Assembly (NCBI GenBank): GCA_022545705.1
Contig: JACZQN010000007.1
Location: 1 to 39,283 of the forward strand
Length of the DNA stretch: 39,283 nucleotides
Reading direction: 5' to 3'
Source of the DNA: Nitrospirota bacterium
GTDB taxonomy: Bacteria; Nitrospirota; Nitrospiria; Nitrospirales; Nitrospiraceae
Shown here: positions 25,310 through 32,889 of the stretch, piece after piece
Position numbering within the stretch: the stretch's first letter is position 1
Layout of the letters: each line of letters starts with the position of its first letter
Program-made: the position numbers and the translations under genes
The notes under the pieces: model-generated
Databases searched by the model: none
Seen by the model: the letters and a program-made list of their open reading frames with translations, nothing else
What the model was told of the DNA's origin: nothing

Positions 25310-26200
25310 CTAATCGGGGTCCTTGGCGCACCGCAGCCCGATGGTGCTGTCAGTCCGCCACATGTTCGCCTGAAACCGCTTCGTAAGCCTGGCGCCCTGC
25401 GGGGTCTCACGCCATGAGCCTCCTCGAATGACCTTATGCTGCCCGTCACGGGGCCCCGTTGGATCACGATACGGTGTATCCTGGTAATAGTGCTCCTCAT
25501 AGGTGTCGGCCACCCATTCGGCCACATTTCCGGTCATCTCATAGAGCCCGTACGGACTTCTCCCCGACTCAAAGGAGCCCGGCGGCGCCAAGTACTGAAA
25601 TCCATCCTCCTCACCATCAACGTTCGCGCGGCCAGTTCCGAACTCGTCACCCCACGCATAGCGCCGCCTTCCTTCTCCCCGGGCCGCTTTCTCCCACTCC
25701 GCTTCGGTCGGCAGCCGCTTGCCCGCCCACCGACAATAGGCAACCGCGTCGCTCCATGACATCCCCATGGCCGCCAGCTCCGGACTCGTGATCTTGGAAA
25801 TATCATCGTCGAACACCGGCACAAACGGTTTGCCACGCTTGGTCATGCGCACGAAGCGCTCGTACTCGCCCTGAGTCACCTCTTTCAGATCCATGTAAAA
25901 CGACTTGAGATAGATCTGGTGCACCGGCGCCTCGTCAGGATCCCCCCCGGTGCTTCCCATTGTAAAAGGCCCCTCGGGAATCTCAACCATCTCGCGTCCT
26001 TCGTCACCGATGACCGTCCTGTACATCGAAAAATCCTGTGCCGCGACTGTGGCAACACGGGGGCGCTCGGTCTCGATCGAGGCGACCAATTCGCGCTGCT
26101 GTTTGGTCTTGTACGATTCGTACATCAGGCTCACGACCATGAGAAGGAACGACCCGAAGACGAACACGATCGCCCCGATCAGCACGCCTCTACTTTCCAT
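25310..26200 (-). CDS. Membrane-anchored SUMF1/FGE-fold protein (copy 2)
   Basis: 296 residues. An N-terminal transmembrane helix (about 7-27) is followed by a short charged linker and an FGE-sulfatase domain from about residue 72 (EIPEGPFTMGS), with AVAYCRWAGKRLPTEAEWEKAARG and GNVAEWVADTY. The C-terminal IRGGSWRETPQG segment lacks the catalytic cysteines of formylglycine-generating enzymes. The domain faces the periplasm if the helix is an uncleaved anchor. It follows the 127-aa membrane gene by 79 bases in the second oxidase locus, and its paralogue follows after a repeat island. A tandem duplication is likely, although the two have diverged clearly. Confidence 0.86.
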   Translation of the reverse strand: MESRGVLIGAIVFVFGSFLLMVVSLMYESYKTKQQRELVASIETERPRVATVAAQDFSMYRTVIGDEGREMVEIPEGPFTMGSTGGDPDEAPVHQIYLKSFYMDLKEVTQGEYERFVRMTKRGKPFVPVFDDDISKITSPELAAMGMSWSDAVAYCRWAGKRLPTEAEWEKAARGEGRRRYAWGDEFGTGRANVDGEEDGFQYLAPPGSFESGRSPYGLYEMTGNVAEWVADTYEEHYYQDTPYRDPTGPRDGQHKVIRGGSWRETPQGARLTKRFQANMWRTDSTIGLRCAKDPD

Positions 26201-26279
26201 AGTTCACCATCCGTCAGTTCGTGTAAGGCCCACGCCCTGGACCAGCCAGGTGCGAACGAGGCACGGGTAAGTTCAACAT

Positions 26280-26663
26280 TCACCCTGGCGGATCAACGGA
26301 CGCAGCCTGATGCTTGCGCTGAGCACGCATGTCCAACAGCATCGTGATCTGCACCCCCAGGAACCCGCCCATCGCGGCCCCAGCCCCAGCGCCAAAAGAA
26401 ACGGCCTCCAAGCCCGCTAAGACCCAGGCGAGCGCGCCGCCGCCGACCGCGCCGACCAGAATACTGACGAAAAACCGACGTCCGCCGAAGATCCCAACGA
26501 CCACGCCGAGAACGACACCGACCGTAGCCGCGACCGGAAGAGCGCCCCCGCCCATGATCAGCCCGATCAGGGTTCCGACCGTACCCATCACCGCCGCGCC
26601 CAACACCATGTCGGTGACTTTCCGCGCCGTCAGCCAGGATGTAAGCGAGTCGGTGCATGTCAC
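26280..26663 (-). CDS. Glycine/alanine-rich multi-helix membrane protein
   Basis: 127 residues, almost wholly hydrophobic, with about four transmembrane segments rich in Gly, Ala and Val, some in glycine-zipper spacing. No family is recognised. It begins with a GTG that overlaps the DUF3047 stop as GTGA (26663-26660), so translation is probably coupled. Its place between the DUF3047 gene and the SUMF1-like pair suggests it works with these exported proteins. A small C-terminal basic tail probably faces the cytoplasm. Confidence 0.66.
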   Translation of the reverse strand: MTCTDSLTSWLTARKVTDMVLGAAVMGTVGTLIGLIMGGGALPVAATVGVVLGVVVGIFGGRRFFVSILVGAVGGGALAWVLAGLEAVSFGAGAGAAMGGFLGVQITMLLDMRAQRKHQAASVDPPG

Positions 26664-27313
26664 GGGGCAGAGACTTTCAGTGGCCCAAAATCAACCTCTA
26701 CACCGGCCCCCCCCAACAGCGAGATCCCCCAGGCTTCGTTCGCTGGTTCATGCTGATGGATGCGTTTAAAATCCTCATACGCATTCACGCGTTCTTCAAC
26801 CCAGTCTCCGACCGGTTGTGTTCCGGTTCGCAGCACAATCTCGGTCGCGCCGAACAGTCCACCCTCTGTGATCGTTCCCTTCGCCCTGCTCGCACTCCAC
26901 ACGTACTTCGTGGAAACCGGAATAAAAATTAAATCCGTGTCCAGCGAGATGTACACGGCCGCGAGCAAGTCAGCGTCGTCCGGAACGGCCCGCAGTCGCC
27001 AGCGCCAGGTCACGGTCGGCATCGCCTTAGGGTCCCAGGCCATTTTCTTATACACGCGTTGTTCCGCCCCCTTTGCCGCCAGAAAGGCTCCGTCGGGCTC
27101 AGTCTGCACGGTGTAGGTTTGCTTGGCCTTGCACGTATTCCGTTGGGCCTTCCAGCCTGTGGGGAACCCCTCTCCGTCCTTCGATTGGAAATCTTCCAAG
27201 ACGATCGAACCGGTCGATTCACCGGCGACTCCCGGGTCACTATAGACGCCAACCACGAGGGCCCCTATGAGGACGCCCAGAACAGTGAGGCCCGAGAGCC
27301 GCATCATGCTCAT
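26660..27313 (-). CDS. DUF3047 exported protein
   Basis: 217 residues. A signal peptide (about 1-30) is followed by a beta-rich domain that matches the DUF3047 pattern: an EDFQSKDGEGFPTGW start, a WRWRLRAVP strand, and LIFIPVSTKYVWS. Function in the family is unknown; a jelly-roll-like binding role is possible. It starts 16 bases after the second bd-like oxidase stop and overlaps the next gene by 4 bases, so it is in one operon with both. No cofactor motif is visible; a single Cys occurs near residue 60. Confidence 0.8.
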   Translation of the reverse strand: MSMMRLSGLTVLGVLIGALVVGVYSDPGVAGESTGSIVLEDFQSKDGEGFPTGWKAQRNTCKAKQTYTVQTEPDGAFLAAKGAEQRVYKKMAWDPKAMPTVTWRWRLRAVPDDADLLAAVYISLDTDLIFIPVSTKYVWSASRAKGTITEGGLFGATEIVLRTGTQPVGDWVEERVNAYEDFKRIHQHEPANEAWGISLLGGAGVEVDFGPLKVSAP

Positions 27314-27329
27314 GGTTCGCCTCGGGCCT

Positions 27330-29231
27330 TCAAGAGGAAGGCATCTCCCTGGAGGTGGACGGCAAGAACGCTACGCGATTCTCCGGTCCCTGCTCGGTCC
27401 AGGAGATAGGCGGACGACTTCGGCTGCTGATCCAGAACAGCACCAGGACAACCATCCAGAACACCACCATGTTCACCGTGACCATTTTTGCGGCGAACCC
27501 CAGCGAGGGCGTGAAAGCCCACGGCGACAGATCCGGCATCAGCTCATGGATATGCCAGGAAAGCCGACCCGAAGACCGGATATATCCCATCAGACCCATC
27601 ACCCAGGTAAACGAGGCCGCCAGTCCGCAGAGGGCCACCATGCCCCGTACCGGGATTTTGCCCCACGCGATCGGGCCGTGTGATTTCGCCCCGCGCATCA
27701 TCGCCTGGTTGACCAGGAGGCTGCCCACAAGCACCGTCAGGGTGGTAAACGCCTGAGGCGAAGAGAGCCCCACCCGGACATTGGCCGGAATATAAAAGCC
27801 GTACACCGCCAACCAGACGATGTTGAGCATTCCGACCCCGAACAGGACCGCGATCGTCGCATTCCCGGCTCGCGCCCACGTGATCGTCATGGTCCGGTTC
27901 GCCCGTCGATACAGGATGTAGCTCAAGGCCGTGAGACAGATCATCACGTTAATGGCCCCGTTCTTGGCAGACATGACTCCGTAATTCCCGATCACCGGAT
28001 GCTGCGCGCCCCCCATCGCCTTGACCTCGGTCGCCGTCATGATCAGCGTGTGCGGCGTGAGCCAGACAAAGAGGCAGCCCGTCAGGGCAAGGACCAGATA
28101 CTTGAGAAAACGCTGATACCGCTCGGCCCCCTGGATGCGGCTCATCCCCTGCCAGAGATAGTAATTGATCCCGAGGAACAAGACCCCGATCATCAGGGCT
28201 TGCACCACGAACAGCCACGTGAGCAGCCCGCCCATCATGGTCACACCCATGCTTTGCCGGAACTCATAGACAGACCGCATGAGCCAATAGCCGGCAAACG
28301 GCATCGGGAGCAAGGCACACACCGTGACAAACAGGAAGACGTACCCGACCCAATCGTAATACGCCCGTTCCTGTTCGGATTTGCTGGTCAGGAACCGGTA
28401 GGCGGCATAGGCCATGACCACGGCGCCTCCGGACATCAGGTCGGCCAGAAACCGGTGGACGTTAAGAGGGTTCCAGAGCGCCGAGTGCAGCAGGTGCCAC
28501 ACGTTGCCAAGGTACCGGCCCTGCTCATCGACACCGGAGGGCGCCATCATGAACCCAGCCCACGCATTCACCAGCAACAGCAAGACACCCCCGAGCACGT
28601 TCGCGACGACCCCGATCGTAGCGTGGAGCCATTTCAGTCCTGGCTCGGCCATCCTGTCCCAACTGTAGTAATAGCTTACCAAGAAGATGGCCTCGGCCAG
28701 GAACACGAACGCGTACACCGGCATCATCACCTTGAACGTGCCGCCCATGTAACTCATGAAGGTGGGGTAGAGCCAGATGAACAGCCCGAGCATCACGACT
28801 CCGACCACCGCGGTCAGCGAGAAAGCGAGCAGCGCCACCTGAAGGAAATCACGAGCCAGCCGGTCGTATCGGACGGCCGAGGCTCTGTCTCGCGCAATCA
28901 GCCCCGCAAACTCGAGGATCACGCAGAAAATCGGGAGGGCCAGCACGAACCCGCCGAAATAGGTGTGCTGCTGCGTGACAAACCAGATCAGGGTCCGGTT
29001 ATCGAGCGACCCGTAGCGACGGTAGGATGAGGCGTCAGTGGATGGCACCGGCGGACCAAGGGGGACCCCCTCGGTCTTATAATAGATATCTGTCGCCGTT
29101 TCCGTTGTCGTCTGCCCTGAAGCAGCCTCGATTGCAACACCGAGCGTGCCGATGGCTAGGACAAGCACACAGACCACGGCGGTGAGCGGGATCAGCAGCC
29201 TGGACTTGTGAAGCATCCCCAGTGTGACCAT
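27330..29231 (-). CDS. Cytochrome bd-like oxidase paralogue, 633 aa
   Basis: Clearly homologous along its whole length to the 650-aa oxidase at 21571-23523, with the same YYKTEG exported segment, QQH motif (His89), NVWHLLHSALWNPLNVHR cluster, LTPHT and AQHPV histidines, and SWH near the end. It differs at two histidines of the paralogue: the residue matching His193 is Pro and the one matching His313 is Tyr. It lacks the neighbouring cytochrome c genes and has a DUF3047 gene downstream and an unknown membrane gene upstream. AGGGAG lies before the ATG. It may be an alternative oxidase, a non-catalytic relative, or an enzyme for a different substrate; sequence alone does not decide. Confidence 0.84.
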   Translation of the reverse strand: MVTLGMLHKSRLLIPLTAVVCVLVLAIGTLGVAIEAASGQTTTETATDIYYKTEGVPLGPPVPSTDASSYRRYGSLDNRTLIWFVTQQHTYFGGFVLALPIFCVILEFAGLIARDRASAVRYDRLARDFLQVALLAFSLTAVVGVVMLGLFIWLYPTFMSYMGGTFKVMMPVYAFVFLAEAIFLVSYYYSWDRMAEPGLKWLHATIGVVANVLGGVLLLLVNAWAGFMMAPSGVDEQGRYLGNVWHLLHSALWNPLNVHRFLADLMSGGAVVMAYAAYRFLTSKSEQERAYYDWVGYVFLFVTVCALLPMPFAGYWLMRSVYEFRQSMGVTMMGGLLTWLFVVQALMIGVLFLGINYYLWQGMSRIQGAERYQRFLKYLVLALTGCLFVWLTPHTLIMTATEVKAMGGAQHPVIGNYGVMSAKNGAINVMICLTALSYILYRRANRTMTITWARAGNATIAVLFGVGMLNIVWLAVYGFYIPANVRVGLSSPQAFTTLTVLVGSLLVNQAMMRGAKSHGPIAWGKIPVRGMVALCGLAASFTWVMGLMGYIRSSGRLSWHIHELMPDLSPWAFTPSLGFAAKMVTVNMVVFWMVVLVLFWISSRSRPPISWTEQGPENRVAFLPSTSREMPSS

Positions 29232-29240
29232 GTGCTCCCT

Positions 29241-30323
29241 TCAGCCTCGCCGTCCTGCTTCGCCCGATGCGGCATTCGCCGGCTGGACAGCCCCCCCACC
29301 CGATGCCATCCTGGACTTAGACAAGATGCCCATGACGAATGGGCAACGCAGTAAGGAGGGCGGAACGGTCTCCTGAATCCGGTTCTCCACATAGCGGCGA
29401 TGCCCGAGGTAATAACCATAGAGCCCCATCAATCCCCCTACCGCCGCGGCGGCCAGAGCCTGAAACGCCGGCAGCCTCGCGTCCATGCTGAGGGCGAACC
29501 AGGCCGCTCCCACCAGCGTCAGGTAATAGGTGGCCGCAAACGTTAGGCCCGGCCACCACCAGAACCGAAACAGCTCAGCCCAACTCACCGAGCCAAGCCT
29601 GAGCTTCCATCCATCCAGGCGCTGCTCTCCAGCCAGATAAGCCCACACCGCCAAGCTGCCGGCGAACAGGCAGACGACCACGAGCTGGCCGAGCTCGGTG
29701 CGACCGACCTCGGCGAGGTGAGCCACTCCGACCCCCAAGAGAGCGCAGCCTGCGGCGCCCAGCAACGACCACTTCGCGAGGACCCACGGTCGCTCGAGAA
29801 ACAGGGCGCGCAGCGGGGCGCCATCAGGAAAGGTCAAGATCGGTTCCCCCTGCCGCTGAATCCGCCGGACGTGCCCGATCTCGAACGCATCACGCGCCAC
29901 GGAGGTGCAGGCGATGATGATGGCGATCATGGCCGGACCATCCGGATGAACCAGGAAATCATAGTTCACGAATACTTTGAGCAAAGCCAGGACCATCAGG
30001 GAGAGTTGGACGCCATAGACAAATCCGATCCAGCCGACCACCCAGCTCAGCCTTCGCACTCCGTCTTCGTTCCAGATCGCAGTCGGGCTCTCGCCACGCC
30101 CGAGCCCATACACACACCCCGCCGTGACGGCTGACAGCAGCCCACTCACCGCCAAGAGGATCAAAGGATCGGAGAGCGGAACGACGAGCTTGAGGAGCCG
30201 GTAGATGAGAAACGCCACCAGGCCGGACGCCAGCATCACCCACCGCTTCCGCTTCCGCACCGAGTCCGCGGTCACTGCGAGCGCGAGCCGCGGCATCACC
30301 CGCAATGCAAGTCTGTGGATCAT
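29241..30323 (-). CDS. Unknown polytopic membrane protein
   Basis: 360 residues with roughly eight predicted transmembrane helices, starting at about residues 27, 55, 92, 127, 188, 212, 258 and 285, and a soluble loop at about 145-185. No family is recognised; no haem or metal motif is evident. The C-terminal 40 residues are polar and probably disordered. It ends 9 bases before the bd-like oxidase paralogue, on the same strand, so a role as a partner or assembly factor of that oxidase is reasonable (inference from position). Confidence 0.75.
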   Translation of the reverse strand: MIHRLALRVMPRLALAVTADSVRKRKRWVMLASGLVAFLIYRLLKLVVPLSDPLILLAVSGLLSAVTAGCVYGLGRGESPTAIWNEDGVRRLSWVVGWIGFVYGVQLSLMVLALLKVFVNYDFLVHPDGPAMIAIIIACTSVARDAFEIGHVRRIQRQGEPILTFPDGAPLRALFLERPWVLAKWSLLGAAGCALLGVGVAHLAEVGRTELGQLVVVCLFAGSLAVWAYLAGEQRLDGWKLRLGSVSWAELFRFWWWPGLTFAATYYLTLVGAAWFALSMDARLPAFQALAAAAVGGLMGLYGYYLGHRRYVENRIQETVPPSLLRCPFVMGILSKSRMASGGGAVQPANAASGEAGRRG

Positions 30324-30353
30324 AACCAGTCTCTTTCCAACAAGCGCGAGACG

Positions 30354-30442
30354 TCATGCGTGATGCGTAATGCGTGACGGGTACTGAAGAACTCATTAAT
30401 CATCACTCAACACTCATCACGCTTCACGCGTCACGCTTAACG
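30354..30442. repeat. Inverted heptameric repeat array reaching into the PCP_red gene
   Basis: Left array: tcatgcg, tgatgcg, taatgcg, tgacggg (30354-30381). Right array: catcact, caacact, catcacg, cttcacg, cgtcacg, cttaacg (30401-30442), opposite in sense so the two can form a long imperfect hairpin. The right array overlaps the last codons and the stop (30424-30426) of the PCP_red gene, encoding its terminal KRDA. Same type as 25184-25298. Confidence 0.8.
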
Positions 30443-30924
30443 GAAGCCATGCCGAAGTAGCGCGCTTTCACTTCGTCCATCAAGGACACCGTCACGCGTG
30501 ACACTCCGCGCTCGGCCGCCGTTCGTTCCAATTCGATTCGCGCCATGGCCCGAACGGGGGCCGGCACATTCTCCAGTCGCCGTTCAGCCTCAGGCTCCCA
30601 ATCGACTTGCCCACCCTGCCTGGCCTGGTTCATGAGCGCAAAGGTGACGACGCGTCGGCCCTTGGATCGCGCATAGTCTTCCACCTCGGACTTGACCAGA
30701 GGCGCCAGGTACGGGGGCATCCGGTCCAGCCGGTGCCGTGCATCATCCGTCCACATCACCCGATCAACCAGGGCCTCGGCGTCGTCGAACGGGGTCTCCA
30801 CCCCCACGCGAAGACCGCACCCCCGACATTCCGAGCGCAGGAACAGGGTTTCCGCTCCGGGTCCGGCCGCTCTCTCTTCCAGGCCCTCCGTGTGCATCCA
30901 CCGGCCACAGCCGCAGATCAACAT
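30424..30924 (-). CDS. PCP_red-domain protein with N-terminal zinc-ribbon-like cysteines
   Basis: 166 residues. Two tandem copies of the domain named for the C-terminus of protochlorophyllide reductase subunit ChlB/BchB (PCP_red) lie at about 58-100 and 109-155, each with a WxxxAxxRLxxxPxxxR start. The N-terminus has Cys4, Cys6, Cys33 and Cys36, which could bind zinc or iron. The organism shows no sign of chlorophyll synthesis here; in other bacteria this domain occurs alone and its role is not known. It begins 4 bases after the DUF420 gene. The C-terminal KRDA is encoded by a repeat unit, which may have changed the original end. Confidence 0.78.
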   Translation of the reverse strand: MLICGCGRWMHTEGLEERAAGPGAETLFLRSECRGCGLRVGVETPFDDAEALVDRVMWTDDARHRLDRMPPYLAPLVKSEVEDYARSKGRRVVTFALMNQARQGGQVDWEPEAERRLENVPAPVRAMARIELERTAAERGVSRVTVSLMDEVKARYFGMASVKRDA

Positions 30925-30928
30925 GTGC

Positions 30929-31645
30929 TCACCCGATCTTCCCCGGATAGAGGATGTACAGCATCGTGTAGGTCGCGCTCCCGGTCACGAACAGGACACA
31001 ATAAATGATCATCGTGAAACGACCGAGCATACGATGCCGGCGGGCCCCGTTGGGCCAAATCCGCTGGATCACCATTTCCAAGCTGAACACGATTGCGATC
31101 AACACGAGCAGAGAGAGCCAGACCACCAACTTCCCCACCCCAAACCGGTCCACACCGACGAGGAACAACAAATAGGCCACCACGATTGCCGTGATGACTC
31201 CGAAGATTGTGATGACCTTCCTCCAGGTCGTCCGCAGCGCCATCTCCTTGAGAACGCGTCTCCCGCCCTGGATCACTTGCACGCGGAACCCGAGCACGAT
31301 CATGTAGATGGCCATGACCAGGCCGATAGTCACCAGGGTAATATGAAAGGTCAGGAGCGGCACGAATACGTTCTCGTAAAGCGCCTCCGGGCCGCCGAAC
31401 CCTTCCTTCCCCTCGAACGCCAGCACCCCGAGCTGCCGGAAGAGGTAGTAGCTCGTGAAGAATACGATCATCGCGGTCATACCTCCGAGCATCAACCAGT
31501 GATGGGGATGGCCACGCACCCGCCTGGCCTGGAACCACCCGATTACGAAGAGGACGGTAAAGAGCGCCGCCATGGACTGGCTTAAGTCCGCGCCGATCGT
31601 CGCGTGCGTTCCATAGAAGCCCGGCTCTTTGAGCCATTCCAACAT
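30929..31645 (-). CDS. DUF420 (CtaM-like) membrane protein
   Basis: 238 residues with about six transmembrane helices. The segment FGGPEALYENVFVPLLTFHITLVTIG, with a conserved histidine, and the HPHHW loop near residue 46 match the DUF420 family. Its Bacillus member CtaM is needed to assemble haem-A oxidases. Here it could serve assembly of the neighbouring bd-like oxidase paralogue (inference). It follows the methyltransferase by 12 bases and precedes the PCP_red gene by 4, an operon-like arrangement. Confidence 0.82.
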   Translation of the reverse strand: MLEWLKEPGFYGTHATIGADLSQSMAALFTVLFVIGWFQARRVRGHPHHWLMLGGMTAMIVFFTSYYLFRQLGVLAFEGKEGFGGPEALYENVFVPLLTFHITLVTIGLVMAIYMIVLGFRVQVIQGGRRVLKEMALRTTWRKVITIFGVITAIVVAYLLFLVGVDRFGVGKLVVWLSLLVLIAIVFSLEMVIQRIWPNGARRHRMLGRFTMIIYCVLFVTGSATYTMLYILYPGKIG

Positions 31646-31657
31646 GGTCCCGCCTCC

Positions 31658-32641
31658 TTACACCCGCTTGCTTCCCTGAATCACAGCGGTCTGCTCGAGT
31701 TCCTCGACCAACTCGAACCCGGCTTGCTCCATCCAATGTCTGGCTTCAGACACTGTATAACAGCGCCCTCGCGCGGTATTGACCAAGATATGCACCGCAA
31801 ATGCCGTCGTCCACGCAGGGCTGGTCCCCGATTGATCCAGAAACCGATCCTTGATGACGAGGCGCCCCCCCGTTGTGACATGTGCAAAGGCCTTTCGCAC
31901 CAACGCCGCATTCGCGTCAGCACCCTGATAGTGGAGGATATCCGACATGAGCACAACGTCATAGGGCCCTCCCAGCGGATCGGCGTTGAAATCTCCTGCC
32001 TTCAATGTGATCCGGGACTCCAGCCCAGCCTCTTTGACTGTGCGCTCTGCTACCGTAAGGGTTTGGGGAAGGTCGAATACCGTGGCTCGCATGTCCGGGT
32101 ACGTCGTGCAGAACGCGATCGCGTTCGTGCCGGCACCTCCTCCTAGATCGAGGAGCGTCTTGGCATGATCCAGTTCCAGCCGCTGCGCCAAGGCCGGGCC
32201 GCTCTGCTGCCCGATACGGTGCAGCACCGATAGGACATGAGCGCCGAGTTCCGGGTCCGCTTCAAACACGTGGCGGCTGACCGGTGAGCGACCGGTGCGG
32301 AGTGTCTCCTCCAGCGAGCCCCAATTGTTCCATTCCGCATCGTGCAAAAGAAGTAAGTGCCCGACATATTGTGGCGACCCTTTCACCAGATGAGTTCGCG
32401 CTGCTTCGGCGTTTGCAAATCGGTCCCCATCTTTATTCAACACCCGCATCGCGACCAAAGCATTCATCAGCAAGGTAAGCGCTCGTTCGTCCGCCCCAAT
32501 CCGTTGGGCCAGCTCAGCGACGGTGCGCTGCTTCCCACCCAACGCCGAAAACACCTCGAGCGTGACCGCGGTCAGGAGGATCTTTGTCTCCCAGTAGTAG
32601 CCGACTTGGAAGATTTCGGCGAGCGACAATTCGCGCGGCAC
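31658..32641 (-). CDS. SAM-dependent O-methyltransferase (BchU/CrtF/acetylserotonin type)
   Basis: 327 residues. A winged-helix dimerisation domain (about 10-95) is followed by a class I SAM-binding fold with motif I LDLGGGAGTNA near 171 and a GGRLVIKDRF segment. The family methylates small hydroxylated molecules and includes tetrapyrrole and carotenoid enzymes; the substrate here is unknown. The start is a GTG at 32641 with GGAGG upstream. It leads the run methyltransferase-DUF420-PCP_red. The pairing with a PCP_red protein hints at tetrapyrrole chemistry (speculative). Confidence 0.86.
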   Translation of the reverse strand: MPRELSLAEIFQVGYYWETKILLTAVTLEVFSALGGKQRTVAELAQRIGADERALTLLMNALVAMRVLNKDGDRFANAEAARTHLVKGSPQYVGHLLLLHDAEWNNWGSLEETLRTGRSPVSRHVFEADPELGAHVLSVLHRIGQQSGPALAQRLELDHAKTLLDLGGGAGTNAIAFCTTYPDMRATVFDLPQTLTVAERTVKEAGLESRITLKAGDFNADPLGGPYDVVLMSDILHYQGADANAALVRKAFAHVTTGGRLVIKDRFLDQSGTSPAWTTAFAVHILVNTARGRCYTVSEARHWMEQAGFELVEELEQTAVIQGSKRV

Positions 32642-32660
32642 ATGCTCCTCCGAAAGCGTT

Positions 32661-32723
32661 TGGTCCGTTAGGTCCGTTGAGTGCGTACGGAATTAACGGA
32701 ACTAACTGACAAAACGGACATAA
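32661..32723. repeat. Nine-base repeat array with inverted halves
   Basis: Seven consecutive 9-base units: tggtccgtt, aggtccgtt, gagtgcgta, cggaattaa, cggaactaa, ctgacaaaa, cggacataa. The first two are reverse-complement-like to the last four, so the array can fold about its middle unit. It lies just upstream of the methyltransferase ribosome site. Confidence 0.7.
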
Positions 32724-32811
32724 CAATCTCTCCTTGGGCGGCTAATCTTAACGAGGTCAAAAGCGGAAAGGCAAGCAAGACAAGCTCACCCGCTTGACAG
32801 GTCCCTAAACA

Positions 32812-32847
32812 ACAAGGGCAGCGGACTCAGCGAGCCGCTGCCCTTGT
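32812..32847 (-). terminator. Hairpin terminator after the cupredoxin-like gene
   Basis: A perfect 13-base-pair stem (32812-32824 with 32835-32847) and a 10-base loop lie about 40 bases after the stop of the 272-aa gene; on the minus strand the stem is followed by TGTTGTTT. This looks like an intrinsic terminator with a modest T-tract. Confidence 0.75.
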
Positions 32848-32889
32848 CAGCACGTCCTCCTCGGACGACTTCACATAGCCTGATCCCGA

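Noticed and set aside
25184-30442. CRISPR arrays at the short-repeat islands
   Set aside because: Units are 7 to 9 bases, directly adjacent and without spacers; no cas genes.
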